From JAKJEP01 sp964580995 (GTDB lineage: Bacteria; Planctomycetota; Phycisphaerae; Sedimentisphaerales; SM23-30), in contig CAZOMV010000091.1 in the NCBI GenBank assembly GCA_964580995.1, forward strand, positions 1-23,649: a DNA stretch of 23,649 nt. The letters are read 5' to 3'. The position numbers and the translations under genes are program-made. Position 1 is the first letter of the stretch. Each line of letters starts with the position of its first letter. Of the stretch, positions 7,678 to 14,799 are shown in pieces. The notes under the pieces are model-generated. The model worked only from the letters and a program-made list of their open reading frames with translations. It had not been told where the DNA came from and did no database searches.

Positions 7678-8558
7678 CTTGGAAATATCTCCAGCGGAAC
7701 CGAAACCCGGGCGGTTATTTCCCGGCCGATGTCTTCCAACTCTTTTTGCGACAAGGCGCTGGCCCGCGGATCGCGCGGTGTGCGGGCTACGGTGTGTAGT
7801 TGGACGGTGGAAATTTTCCCACCCTGTTGTAGGATTTCCGCCAGGCGGTCGGCGTAGTCGGCCACCTCTTTTTCCGCCATCCGGTGCCCGTCGATCCGGA
7901 GCAGTAATGATTGAATGACCACCGGCCGCTGGCGGGCGGTATCTATAATATTATCAAGGATTAATGAATACGGAATCTCCGTCTGATTGATGCGTTTGAA
8001 ATAGTCTTCATTGCCAGCGTCCAGCTTGGCCCAGATTTCACCCTGATGGTCATCCAGTATCGCCAGCCCTTGGCGGATCTGGGGCCGGTGCAGCAGGCTG
8101 GCGTTGGTGATCAGGATGATCTTCACCGAATCTAAACCCATATTTTCCTTCACTTTAGCGCAGATCCGGCAAACTTCGGCGAATTCTTTCGCGGCTGTCG
8201 GTTCCCCATCCCCGCTCAGGGCGATATCATTCAGCCGCCGCAGATCAGGCGGTATGGTATCAAACGGTTTCACTTTATACAGATCTCCGCTCTGTACCGT
8301 ATCGATTATCTCATGAAGTTCCGTTTCCAGCTTTTCCAGCGATACCCCTGTGGTTACTTGGGGTGCCGGCAGGGGGCGGCGGACCTGGCAGTAGAGGCAA
8401 TTGAAATTACAAACCTGGTCCGGACAAAGGTTTACGCCAATACTGATTCCACGGCTGCGGCGGGACAGGACCGGATAGACATACTGGCTGCCCTGAAAAT
8501 GCCGGGGGTGCTGCTGGTGGGCGGATAAACCGGCGGATTTTGGTAATTCGTTTTTCAT
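7674..8558 (-). CDS. Radical SAM protein
   Basis: A 294-residue cytoplasmic enzyme with the radical-SAM cluster motif CNFNCLYC (C50, C54, C57), which binds a [4Fe-4S] cluster that cleaves S-adenosylmethionine to a 5'-deoxyadenosyl radical. The later SGDGEPT segment is the GGE-type SAM-contacting motif. IILITNASLL and IWAKLDAGNEDYFKRIN fit later strands of the partial TIM barrel. The length has no room for an extra C-terminal auxiliary cluster domain, and I see no second Cys cluster. The substrate is unknown; related proteins are often annotated only as radical SAM. The start at 8558 has no Shine-Dalgarno sequence, but a TATAAT ends 7 nt upstream, so the transcript may be leaderless. The gene is monocistronic and faces the hydrolase gene. 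Confidence 0.88.
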   Translation of the reverse strand: MKNELPKSAGLSAHQQHPRHFQGSQYVYPVLSRRSRGISIGVNLCPDQVCNFNCLYCQVRRPLPAPQVTTGVSLEKLETELHEIIDTVQSGDLYKVKPFDTIPPDLRRLNDIALSGDGEPTAAKEFAEVCRICAKVKENMGLDSVKIILITNASLLHRPQIRQGLAILDDHQGEIWAKLDAGNEDYFKRINQTEIPYSLILDNIIDTARQRPVVIQSLLLRIDGHRMAEKEVADYADRLAEILQQGGKISTVQLHTVARTPRDPRASALSQKELEDIGREITARVSVPLEIFPS

Positions 8559-8565
8559 ACAAGCA

Positions 8566-8571
8566 ATTATA
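8566..8571 (-). promoter_or_regulatory. -10 box of a probable leaderless radical SAM transcript
   Basis: On the minus strand TATAAT is followed by 7 nt and then the ATG at 8558. Transcription would start at or beside the start codon. No good -35 is visible at 17 nt (CTAGCC). Confidence 0.45.
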
Positions 8572-8591
8572 GGAAAAATTTCCCGTATGGC

Positions 8592-8621
8592 TAGACTCGG
8601 CTGGAATTACCCACCTATAAT
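8592..8621 (+). promoter_or_regulatory. Promoter of candidate small RNA
   Basis: TAGACT (8592-8597, 4 of 6 to TTGACA) and a perfect TATAAT (8616-8621) are separated by 18 nt and point rightward. The predicted start is near 8628. No protein-coding gene lies downstream on this strand before the terminator at 8691-8722. Confidence 0.5.
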
Positions 8622-8627
8622 CATGTA

Positions 8628-8722
8628 AGAAAGTATAGAATTGACATCGCAGGAATCAAATTTCGGCTCGCCAATCCCTGCGATTCGATGACCTGGCCTT
8701 AGGGAAAAGGTCAGGTTTTTTA
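8628..8722 (+). ncRNA. Candidate small RNA, about 95 nt, unknown family
   Basis: A short transcription unit with no reading frame of note: promoter at 8592-8621, then an 8-bp stem ATCGCAGG (8646-8653) with CCTGCGAT (8677-8684), extendable by AT pairs past one mismatch inside. The loop holds a small GGC/GCC hairpin. A terminator hairpin follows (8691-8716) with a T6 tail. The alternative pairing CATCG (8645-8649) with CGATG (8686-8690) competes with part of the first stem, so two folds are possible. I do not recognise it as 6S, SRP, tmRNA or a known riboswitch. It lies between two leftward genes and is transcribed against them, so it is not a leader or tail of either. Confidence 0.5.
8691..8722 (+). 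terminator. Intrinsic terminator of the small RNA candidate
   Basis: ACCTGGCC (8691-8698) pairs with GGTCAGGT (8709-8716) through one G-T pair, with a 10-nt loop TTAGGGAAAA and a T6 run at 8716-8721. On the opposite strand the hairpin has no T-tract, so it works rightward only. Confidence 0.75.
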
Positions 8723-8735
8723 TTGGATTTTGCAA

Positions 8736-8752
8736 AACTTCCGTAAGAAGTT
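8736..8752 (-). terminator. Short hairpin after the STAS gene
   Basis: On the minus strand, 3 nt after the STAS stop codon, AACTTC pairs with GAAGTT around a 5-nt loop and is followed by TTGCAAAA. The stem is short and the T-tract weak, so termination may be inefficient. Confidence 0.35.
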
Positions 8753-8755
8753 AAA

Positions 8756-9085
8756 TTACTTCATTTGCAGGGTAGCCAGTGCGGATGCAGGGTCTTCAGC
8801 CACATCGAAGAGGGTGTCCAGACCGGTTAGCAGGAACACCCCCCAAACTTGGATTGGGATGCCGCAAAGGTATAATTTCCGCTTGGCGTCCAGGGTGGTT
8901 TTACGCAACTTCAGTAATTTCGAGATGTTAGAAGAGTTCAGGAATTTCACCTTGGTAAAATCGAGTACAGCATTTCTCGGTTCCTTTTCCATCCGCTCGG
9001 TCAGGGCGTTAACGTCATCCGAGAAGTCGGGGTCATCCTGCAAATTTACCACAACTATATTGTCAGACCACTCTTGTATCGACAT
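8756..9085 (-). CDS. STAS-domain protein, anti-sigma-factor-antagonist-like
   Basis: A 109-residue single-domain protein. The start is the ATG at 9085, with AGGA 9 nt upstream; the preceding TTG codon is not needed. The STAS fold is visible as strand VVVNL, helix NALTERM, strand AVLDFTKVKFLNSS, helix SKLLKLRKTTL and strand LYLCGI. Residues 48-54 (FLNSSNI) align with the FMDSSGL motif of SpoIIAA/RsbV, where a serine is phosphorylated by the partner anti-sigma kinase; S51 or S52 is the likely site here. Such proteins release a sigma factor or feed a phosphorelay by partner switching. No kinase (RsbW-like) or PP2C phosphatase gene is adjacent, so partners must be elsewhere. The acidic loop after the first strand (QDDPDFSDD) is unusual. 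Confidence 0.78.
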   Translation of the reverse strand: MSIQEWSDNIVVVNLQDDPDFSDDVNALTERMEKEPRNAVLDFTKVKFLNSSNISKLLKLRKTTLDAKRKLYLCGIPIQVWGVFLLTGLDTLFDVAEDPASALATLQMK

Positions 9086-9721
9086 CAACTGTTATCCTTA
9101 CTATATAGACAATATCTACCGAACTACCCTTAAACCGTAACATAGCAATTGGGATTTGTCAAATATACTATAAAAGAGGAACCTGGTAAATGGCGGCTGG
9201 TAAGGTATGTTTCAATCCTCAATCTTTGTCTGATGTGTGTAATTGGCATAAACCGGAAAACCATCCGGGAAGGACCGATAATTTTTCTTCGGCAGAATTC
9301 AAATCGTCAATTTCATAAAAAAAGAAAGAAAAGCAGGAAAGAAATTCCAACGAAAATTTTTTTTATAAAATTTATATTGATTCCAATAATTTTATCTTCT
9401 GAGAATGTTGGAATTTTTTGATAAGTCATAAGTTGTTTTGCATAAAGGGATTATCAAATACAGAAATTTTACGGGGTTGCTTCCTCCCAGCCGGAGGTTT
9501 TGTAACGATGGAGGGGGGAATAAAGTTTTTGGGAATGGGGATGCAATTTTACCCGAAAGAAAAATTACTAAGTTAATTTGGGTGAAATATCAACCGATTT
9601 CTCAAATGTCCAAATGGAAGCTAAAAAAAGTATAAAAATAGTTTTGGAAATTGATATAGCTCGGGACGAGAAGAACGGGAGAAACTAAGGGCGAGAATAT
9701 CGCTGTAAGTGAAGTATTTCT
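9086..9721. other. Long AT-rich intergenic stretch
   Basis: Over 600 bp between the leftward STAS gene and the rightward HTH-receiver gene contain no convincing gene. Open frames at 9149-9421 and 9438-9635 lack ribosome sites and are compositionally poor. One 22-codon frame at 9508-9576 has GGAGG 10 nt before its ATG, but that GGAGG sits in a hairpin (CCTCC 9483-9487 with GGAGG 9493-9497). The stretch probably holds promoters for both neighbours, though I find no clear -35/-10 pair. Confidence 0.5.
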
Positions 9722-10300
9722 ATGGATAAGAAAAAAGACGTATTAACAACAGGACAAGTAGCTAAGATCTGCAATGTCGCACCCAGGACGGTATCCAAGT
9801 GGTTTGATTCGGGGCAGTTACGCGGATATCGGATACCCGGCAGTAAAGATCGCAGAATTCCTCTATCGCAGCTGGTCCGTTTTATGCGGGCGCACGGGAT
9901 GCCGCTCAATGGACTGGACGGGGGAACCACTCGCATTTTACTGGTGGACGATAAGGATGAGATTGTGGATGCCTTGGCGGATTCTTTGGAAAAAAATGGG
10001 CGGTATGAAGTAAAAACTGCCAGTTGTGCCTTTGATGCGGGCATTATTGCAGAGCAGTTCCGACCCCATATTATTTTCATCGATATTATGCTGGAGGATA
10101 TCGATGTCAAACGCATCTGCACTGTGATCCGCGAAAACAGCGATTTGCAGAATACCCGGATCGTGGCGGTTACTTCTTCCCTGACGGAAGGAGAAGGACA
10201 GGCAATCCTGCAGCAGGGTTTCGATAGCAATCTGCAAAGGCCGTTTGATCTCAAGCGGATGATTCAATGTATCGATGATTCCTTGGCTATTATCCATTAA
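9722..10300 (+). CDS. Excisionase-type HTH fused to response-regulator receiver domain
   Basis: A 192-residue protein. Residues 8-58 form a MerR/excisionase-like winged helix: LTTGQVAKICNVAPRTVSKWFDSG, then LRGYRIPGSKDRRIP and LSQLVRFM, as in HTH_17 proteins. Residues 71-190 are a CheY-like receiver: LLVDDKDE (acid pair D76/D77), IIFIDIM (phospho-acceptor D121), and AVTSS (T151). At the position of the conserved lysine in KPF it has an arginine (LQRPF, R173), so phosphorylation-driven switching may differ from the norm. The order with DNA-binding domain first is the reverse of OmpR/NarL regulators and is common in planctomycetes. No histidine kinase is adjacent, so it is an orphan. A terminator follows. 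Confidence 0.85.
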   Translation: MDKKKDVLTTGQVAKICNVAPRTVSKWFDSGQLRGYRIPGSKDRRIPLSQLVRFMRAHGMPLNGLDGGTTRILLVDDKDEIVDALADSLEKNGRYEVKTASCAFDAGIIAEQFRPHIIFIDIMLEDIDVKRICTVIRENSDLQNTRIVAVTSSLTEGEGQAILQQGFDSNLQRPFDLKRMIQCIDDSLAIIH

Positions 10301-10408
10301 TTATGATATCGAATAACAGAAAATAAATTTGGCTTCCGGCCCGGCACTGCTTGGAGGCAAAACAGAAATGTTTTAAAAAAGAGCGGTGTATGGGATCCAT
10401 TGATTCAG

Positions 10409-10441
10409 GGTCGTCGTGATAACCTTACGGCGGCCTTTTTT
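10409..10441 (+). terminator. Intrinsic terminator after the HTH-receiver gene
   Basis: GGTCGTCG (10409-10416) pairs with CGGCGGCC (10428-10435) over 8 bp including two G-T pairs, followed directly by T6. It lies about 110 nt beyond the stop, between convergent genes. The T-tract serves the rightward gene only. Confidence 0.7.
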
Positions 10442-10489
10442 ATGCGCAAGGGATCTTGGTTATCGGGTTTATCCTGAGAACGGCTATTG

Positions 10490-13048
10490 CTAATTGGCGA
10501 CAATATTAACCAGGCGGTTTTTAATGACGATCACTTTTTGGAGTTTTTTCCCTTCGATGTGCGGTTTGACTTTCTCGTTGTTTAATGCCAGATTCTTAAT
10601 GGTTTCCTCGTCGCTGTCGGCGGGGAAGACGATCTTGTCGCGGATCTTGCCATTAACCTGAACGGCCAGTTCCACTTCCGGGTCTTTGGTAAGGCTTTCG
10701 TCATATTCGGGCCAGGATTCATAGGTTAGCGTCTGACTGTGTCCCAGCCGCTGCCAGAGTTCTTCGGCGATATGCGGGGCGAAGGGGGCCAGTAAAAGAA
10801 CAAATTGTTCCATGGCCTTTTGGCTGCGGGGTTCGAGTTTGCTGAATTCATTGACAAAAATCATCATCTGGGAAATGGCGGTATTGAAGGCCATAATTTC
10901 GATGTCGCGGGTGACTTTTTTGATGGTTTTGTGCAGCAGGCGGAGCGGCTCGCCCTGCGGGTCCATCGCGGCAATGGCAGGGTGGATCTTGCCGTCCTCG
11001 CCGATAATCATCTTCCAGGCCTTTTGCAGAAACCGGTGTACTCCCTCCACACCTTTCATGTTCCAGGGTTTGACCGCATCCAGCGGACCCATGAACATTT
11101 CGTAGAGCCGCATCGAATCGGCGCCATATTCCCGGATGACCGAATCGGGGTTGACGACGTTGCCGCGGCTTTTGCTCATCTTCTGGCCGTCATCGCCCAG
11201 GATCATGCCCTGGTTGACCAGCTTCTGGAACGGTTCTTTGGTCGAAACCCAGCCGGCATCGTACAACACCTTATGCCAGAACCGCGCGTACAGCAGGTGC
11301 AGCACGGCATGTTCCGCCCCGCCGACATACAGGTCCACCGGCATCCAGTATTTTTCCTTGGCCTTATCGAAGGGGGCGGAATCGTTATGGGCGTCGATGT
11401 AGCGCAGGTAGTACCAGCAGGAGCCGGCCCATTGCGGCATGGTATTGGTCTCCCGCCGAGCTTTCTGCCCCTGGTATTCCACGTTCAGCCAGTCGGTGAT
11501 ATTGGCCAGCGGCGATTCCCCGCTGCCGCTGGGTTTGTAGCTTTCCACTTCCGGCAGCGTGACCGGCAAATCTTTTTCTTCTATCGCCACCACCGAGCCG
11601 TCTTCCAGATGCAGCAGGGGGAACGGCTCACCCCAGTACCGCTGCCGGCTGAAGAGCCAGTCCCGCAGCTTGTAATTGATGGCGGTTTTACCCAGCTTGT
11701 TTTCCTGGAGCCATTGGGTAATTTTTTTCTTGAATTCCTCGGTGGCAAGGCCGGTAAAGGGACCGGAATTGACCGCAAAGCCATTGCCCGAAAAACATTC
11801 CGTACCACTTTCAATCTTATGAATTGCTGCCTCGCCGTCTTTCTCCGGTTTGACGACGGCGATAATCGGCAGGTGGAATTTTTTGGCGAATTCAAAATCG
11901 CGTTCGTCGTGGGCCGGGACAGCCATGATGGCACCGGTGCCGTAGCTGATCAATACATAATCGCTGATCCAGATGGGAATCTGCGTGTTGTTGACGGGAT
12001 TGATGGCGAAAGCACCGGTAGAAACGCCAGTTTTTTCCTTGGCCAGATCGGTTCGGTCCAGATCGCTCTTACGGGCGGCCTGGCGGCGATATTCCTGAAC
12101 CGTCGATTTTTGTTCCGGGGTAGTGATTTGATCGACGAGGGGATGTTCCGGGGCCATGACCATATAGGTAGCGCCGAAAAGGGTATCGGGCCGGGTGGTG
12201 AATACCCGCAGGGTGGCGCTGTGGCCGACAAGTTTAAAATCGACTTCCGCGCCGAGGCTCTTGCCGATCCAGTCCTGCTGTAATTTTTTGATGCCTTCGG
12301 GCCAGTCCAATCCTTCCAGGTCCGCCAGGAGCCGCTCGGCGTAGGCAGTAATCCGCAGGATCCATTGCCGCATGGGCTTGCGGATGACGGGGTGGCCGCC
12401 GCGTTCGCTGACGCCGCCGATGACCTCCTCGTTGGCCAGCACGGTTCCCAGGGCCGGGCACCAGTTGACGGCGATTTCGTCCTGATAGGCCAGACGATGA
12501 TTGTCGATGTATTTCCGTTTCTGCTGTTCGTTCAGACCGGCGGGGATGGGCAGTTCCTCAATCGGCCGGGCCTGCTGTTTGTCCTTGTCAAAATAACTAT
12601 GGAAAAGGCGGAGAAAAATCCACTGCGTCCATTTATAATATTTGGGGTCGGTGGTGTTGACTTCGCGGTCCCAATCGTAGCTGAAGCCCAGGCTCATGAT
12701 CTGCCGGCGGATATTGTTGATATTCCGCTGGGTGGTGATGCGGGGGTGGGTGCCGGTCTCCACGGCGTACTGTTCGGCGGGCAGGCCGAAGGCGTCATAA
12801 CCCATCGGATGCAAGACATTGAATCCACGCATCCGTTTATACCGGGAAACGATATCGCTGGCGGTGTATCCTTCCGGGTGGCCGACATGCAGGCCGTCGC
12901 CGGAGGGATAGGGAAACATATCCAGAATATAATATTTCGGCTGGGAGGAGTGGTCCCGGGCCGCGAAAACCTTGTTTTTCAGCCAGTAATCCTGCCATTT
13001 CTGCTCGATCTCGTTGAAGTTGTAACTTCCTGCAGCGTTTATATCCAT
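10490..13048 (-). CDS. leuS: Leucyl-tRNA synthetase
   Basis: A class I aminoacyl-tRNA synthetase that charges tRNA-Leu with leucine in the cytoplasm. The start is the ATG at 13048 (852 residues), preceded by AGGA at 10 nt; an upstream in-frame ATG at 13072 has no ribosome site. The HIGH motif is HVGH (54-57) after MFPYPSGDGL. The CP1 editing domain has TTRPDTLFG (284-292) and AHDERD (D381), which are needed to clear mischarged tRNA. KMSKS is at 623-627. The anticodon-binding helices and C-terminal domain (about 690-852, with VQVNGKIRDK) are complete. It lies downstream of rnc in the same direction, 83 nt apart, and no good terminator is visible after it. Confidence 0.97.
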   Translation of the reverse strand: MDINAAGSYNFNEIEQKWQDYWLKNKVFAARDHSSQPKYYILDMFPYPSGDGLHVGHPEGYTASDIVSRYKRMRGFNVLHPMGYDAFGLPAEQYAVETGTHPRITTQRNINNIRRQIMSLGFSYDWDREVNTTDPKYYKWTQWIFLRLFHSYFDKDKQQARPIEELPIPAGLNEQQKRKYIDNHRLAYQDEIAVNWCPALGTVLANEEVIGGVSERGGHPVIRKPMRQWILRITAYAERLLADLEGLDWPEGIKKLQQDWIGKSLGAEVDFKLVGHSATLRVFTTRPDTLFGATYMVMAPEHPLVDQITTPEQKSTVQEYRRQAARKSDLDRTDLAKEKTGVSTGAFAINPVNNTQIPIWISDYVLISYGTGAIMAVPAHDERDFEFAKKFHLPIIAVVKPEKDGEAAIHKIESGTECFSGNGFAVNSGPFTGLATEEFKKKITQWLQENKLGKTAINYKLRDWLFSRQRYWGEPFPLLHLEDGSVVAIEEKDLPVTLPEVESYKPSGSGESPLANITDWLNVEYQGQKARRETNTMPQWAGSCWYYLRYIDAHNDSAPFDKAKEKYWMPVDLYVGGAEHAVLHLLYARFWHKVLYDAGWVSTKEPFQKLVNQGMILGDDGQKMSKSRGNVVNPDSVIREYGADSMRLYEMFMGPLDAVKPWNMKGVEGVHRFLQKAWKMIIGEDGKIHPAIAAMDPQGEPLRLLHKTIKKVTRDIEIMAFNTAISQMMIFVNEFSKLEPRSQKAMEQFVLLLAPFAPHIAEELWQRLGHSQTLTYESWPEYDESLTKDPEVELAVQVNGKIRDKIVFPADSDEETIKNLALNNEKVKPHIEGKKLQKVIVIKNRLVNIVAN

Positions 13049-13131
13049 TTCTACCGTTTCCTGTCCAAGCATCGATTTTGATACGTAAAACAGTGAAATT
13101 ACAGAGATTTGGCAGGAAAAGCAACTAATTT

Positions 13132-13848
13132 TCAGGTGACGGGATATTCGTTATCCTTGGAGATGATGTTGAGTTCCTGGAGGGCGCGGTAGGCGGCCAG
13201 TTGTTCGGCGTCTTTTTTGCTGGGGCCCCAGGCACTGGCAAACCGCTGCTGGGAGATGATTACGCCAACCTCGAAGCATTTGCTGTGATCGGGTCCTTTT
13301 TCATCGAGCAATTCATAGGCGGGGGTGGAATCCATTTCCTGCTGGGCATATTGCTGGAGCATACTCTTGAAATTTTCATGATGGGATTCCGCGGTTACCT
13401 CATCCATCAGCGGGCCGACATGGGTGAGAATCATTTTGCGGGCAGCCGGGTCGCCGCCATCCAGATAAACCGCTCCGATGACGGATTCGTACACGGCGGC
13501 AATGCAGGACAGGGGCAGCTTCCGCTGGGCTTTCATGCCTTTGCCGACATGGAGAAATTCGGCCAGCCCCATCTTCTCGGCGATGCGGGCGCAGGTCCGG
13601 CGCGAAACGATCATGCTTTTAATCTTGGTCAGCTCCCCTTCCAGATAATGGGGAAAACGTTCGTAAAGCTCGTGGCAGACAATGGTTCCCAGAATGGCAT
13701 CGCCCAGAAACTCCAGCCGTTCATTGCTGGCCAGGCGATTTTCGGAAGCAGACGCATGATTCAGCGCTTTCTCAAGGAGGGATACGTCTTTAAAAGAATA
13801 CCCGATCGACTGCTGGCATTGCTCCAGCATAGTATTTTTTTTACTCAT
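13132..13848 (-). CDS. rnc: Ribonuclease III
   Basis: The double-strand-specific endoribonuclease that processes rRNA precursors and structured mRNAs. The start taken is the ATG at 13848 (238 residues); an upstream GTG at 13857 has no better ribosome site. The catalytic domain has the signature NERLEFLGD (42-50), giving metal ligands E43 and D50. A second helix, AAVYESVIGAVYLDGG, has E121 at the essential E. coli E117 position but A118 where E. coli has D114. A C-terminal double-stranded RNA-binding domain (about 158-228) ends with KKDAEQLAAYRAL. It is first in a leftward unit with leuS, behind a consensus promoter and a roughly 150-nt leader with a long hairpin, which fits the autoregulation known for rnc in other bacteria. 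Confidence 0.95.
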   Translation of the reverse strand: MSKKNTMLEQCQQSIGYSFKDVSLLEKALNHASASENRLASNERLEFLGDAILGTIVCHELYERFPHYLEGELTKIKSMIVSRRTCARIAEKMGLAEFLHVGKGMKAQRKLPLSCIAAVYESVIGAVYLDGGDPAARKMILTHVGPLMDEVTAESHHENFKSMLQQYAQQEMDSTPAYELLDEKGPDHSKCFEVGVIISQQRFASAWGPSKKDAEQLAAYRALQELNIISKDNEYPVT

Positions 13849-13867
13849 AGTTCTCACTACATGCCGG

Positions 13868-13948
13868 AGCTGTAGGCCGAAAACGAAAAAGGCTTCGAAA
13901 AAGGCGCTTTAGTCTTCTCAAGCCGCTTTCGTCATAGGTCAACAGCTC
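13868..13948 (-). promoter_or_regulatory. Structured 5' leader of rnc, possible RNase III target
   Basis: In the minus-strand leader CGAAA-GC-GGCTT can pair with AAGCC-TT-TTTCG: two 5-bp helices around a 2x2 internal loop. The apical part is about 24 nt and contains AAAG/CTTT complementarity. It lies within the roughly 150 nt between the predicted start (about 13996) and the rnc ATG. Known family behaviour is that RNase III cleaves a hairpin in its own leader; applying this here is inference. Confidence 0.4.
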
Positions 13949-14002
13949 ATAAGTATATATGTTACAAATAATAAGCTACTTGCTTAATTCGCCAATACCT
14001 TT

Positions 14003-14031
14003 ATTATAAATAAAATGCAGCCAAATGTCAA
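14003..14031 (-). promoter_or_regulatory. Consensus sigma-70-type promoter for rnc-leuS
   Basis: On the minus strand a perfect TTGACA (14026-14031) and a perfect TATAAT (14003-14008) are separated by exactly 17 nt. Transcription should start near 13996, leaving about 148 nt of leader before rnc. Confidence 0.85.
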
Positions 14032-14069
14032 GGGAGATTCTGCCTCTGATTTCCCCCCACTTCGGTACC

Positions 14070-14081
14070 ACAAACGTTTGT
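14070..14081. promoter_or_regulatory. 12-bp perfect palindrome upstream of the rnc promoter
   Basis: ACAAACGTTTGT is a perfect palindrome with a central CG, the style of LacI-family operators. It lies about 40 nt upstream of the -35 box of the rnc promoter and about 65 nt after the end of the 14146-14763 gene. Function is inferred only from symmetry and place. Confidence 0.3.
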
Positions 14082-14145
14082 CCATGCGGGAAAACGGGTT
14101 AGGGGCAACGATCCCGGCTACAGATAATTCAAAGCTGGAACGACA

Positions 14146-14763
14146 TTATTCTGCTTCAACAAATAGACGAATCATCGAATTCGACCAGGAATACTTCTGA
14201 AATACGGATAGGGAAACACCTGCCCCATCTATCTCAACTTTGTCAATCCCCTGCCAAAAGCCCTGTGGCTGTTTCTCCAGAAACTCCTGCCATACCGTCC
14301 CCTCCAGGATAATTCCCCTCTCCAGTAAAGCCGGCCCCAGCTTGTCCGCCACCAGATTAAATAGCTTCAGCGTCACCCGCCCCCTCTTGACTTCCCCCAT
14401 CCGGTCCACTTCTTTATAACTGATCTCACTGCGAAAAGAAACAATCGGGCTGCCCCGACGCATCGAGATTCCCGCCAATCCCGGCAAAGACCCACTCAGA
14501 GCAATCTGGCTGCCATCCTGAACGATTGCGGTATCCAGATCATCCACCGGGCGACCGTCCAGAAAAACCGCACGAACCTCCTCTTCGAGAAAACCTTCAG
14601 CAATTCCCAAATCCTGACGGCACACCTGACGAATCGATTTGCCTGCTTCCACCTCGATTCCAAAACCCCGGCAAAGAATTCCTTGAAAATTCGGAAGGAT
14701 ACCTCTGGAAAAAATCATTCGAACCAGGATAAAACACTTCGTAAAACCGGGGATTCTTCCCAT
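14146..14763 (-). CDS. Conserved hypothetical protein
   Basis: A 205-residue protein starting at an ATG with GGAGG 4 nt upstream, 36 nt after the TPR lipoprotein gene, so probably co-transcribed with it. I do not recognise a named family. Residues about 34-105 look like a small beta-grasp-like module: FGIEVEAGKSIRQV, an acidic helix, FLDGRPVDDLDTAIVQDGSQIALSG, then PGLAGISMRRG. The VDDLDTAIVQDGSQIAL segment has the rhythm of MoaD/ThiS-like folds, but there is no terminal GlyGly tail, so sulfur-carrier activity is not implied. The remaining 100 residues are mixed alpha/beta with VTLKLFNLVADKLGPALLERG. There is no signal peptide; the hydrophobic start is short. Confidence 0.6.
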   Translation of the reverse strand: MGRIPGFTKCFILVRMIFSRGILPNFQGILCRGFGIEVEAGKSIRQVCRQDLGIAEGFLEEEVRAVFLDGRPVDDLDTAIVQDGSQIALSGSLPGLAGISMRRGSPIVSFRSEISYKEVDRMGEVKRGRVTLKLFNLVADKLGPALLERGIILEGTVWQEFLEKQPQGFWQGIDKVEIDGAGVSLSVFQKYSWSNSMIRLFVEAE

Positions 14764-14799
14764 AGTTCCTCCGCTATTCCCCTCCGAACCGCCGGGCTA

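Noticed and set aside
8727..8741. 15-bp match (inverted) between this site and the left edge of the 170-bp element (18600-18614)
   Set aside because: The shared core is the AT-rich palindrome TTTTGCAAAA, and a match of this length in a window of this size has about even odds by chance; nothing else of the element is present here.
9149..9421. 90-codon Lys/Ile-rich open frame between the STAS and regulator genes
   Set aside because: No ribosome-binding site and low-complexity AT-driven composition; it reads as chance openness in AT-rich DNA.
10805..12283. Open frame of 492 codons antisense to leuS
   Set aside because: leuS is certain from its catalytic motifs; the antisense frame reflects codon bias.
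14146..14763. Sulfur-carrier (ThiS/MoaD) annotation
   Set aside because: The similarity is only in rhythm of one segment and the essential C-terminal GlyGly is absent.
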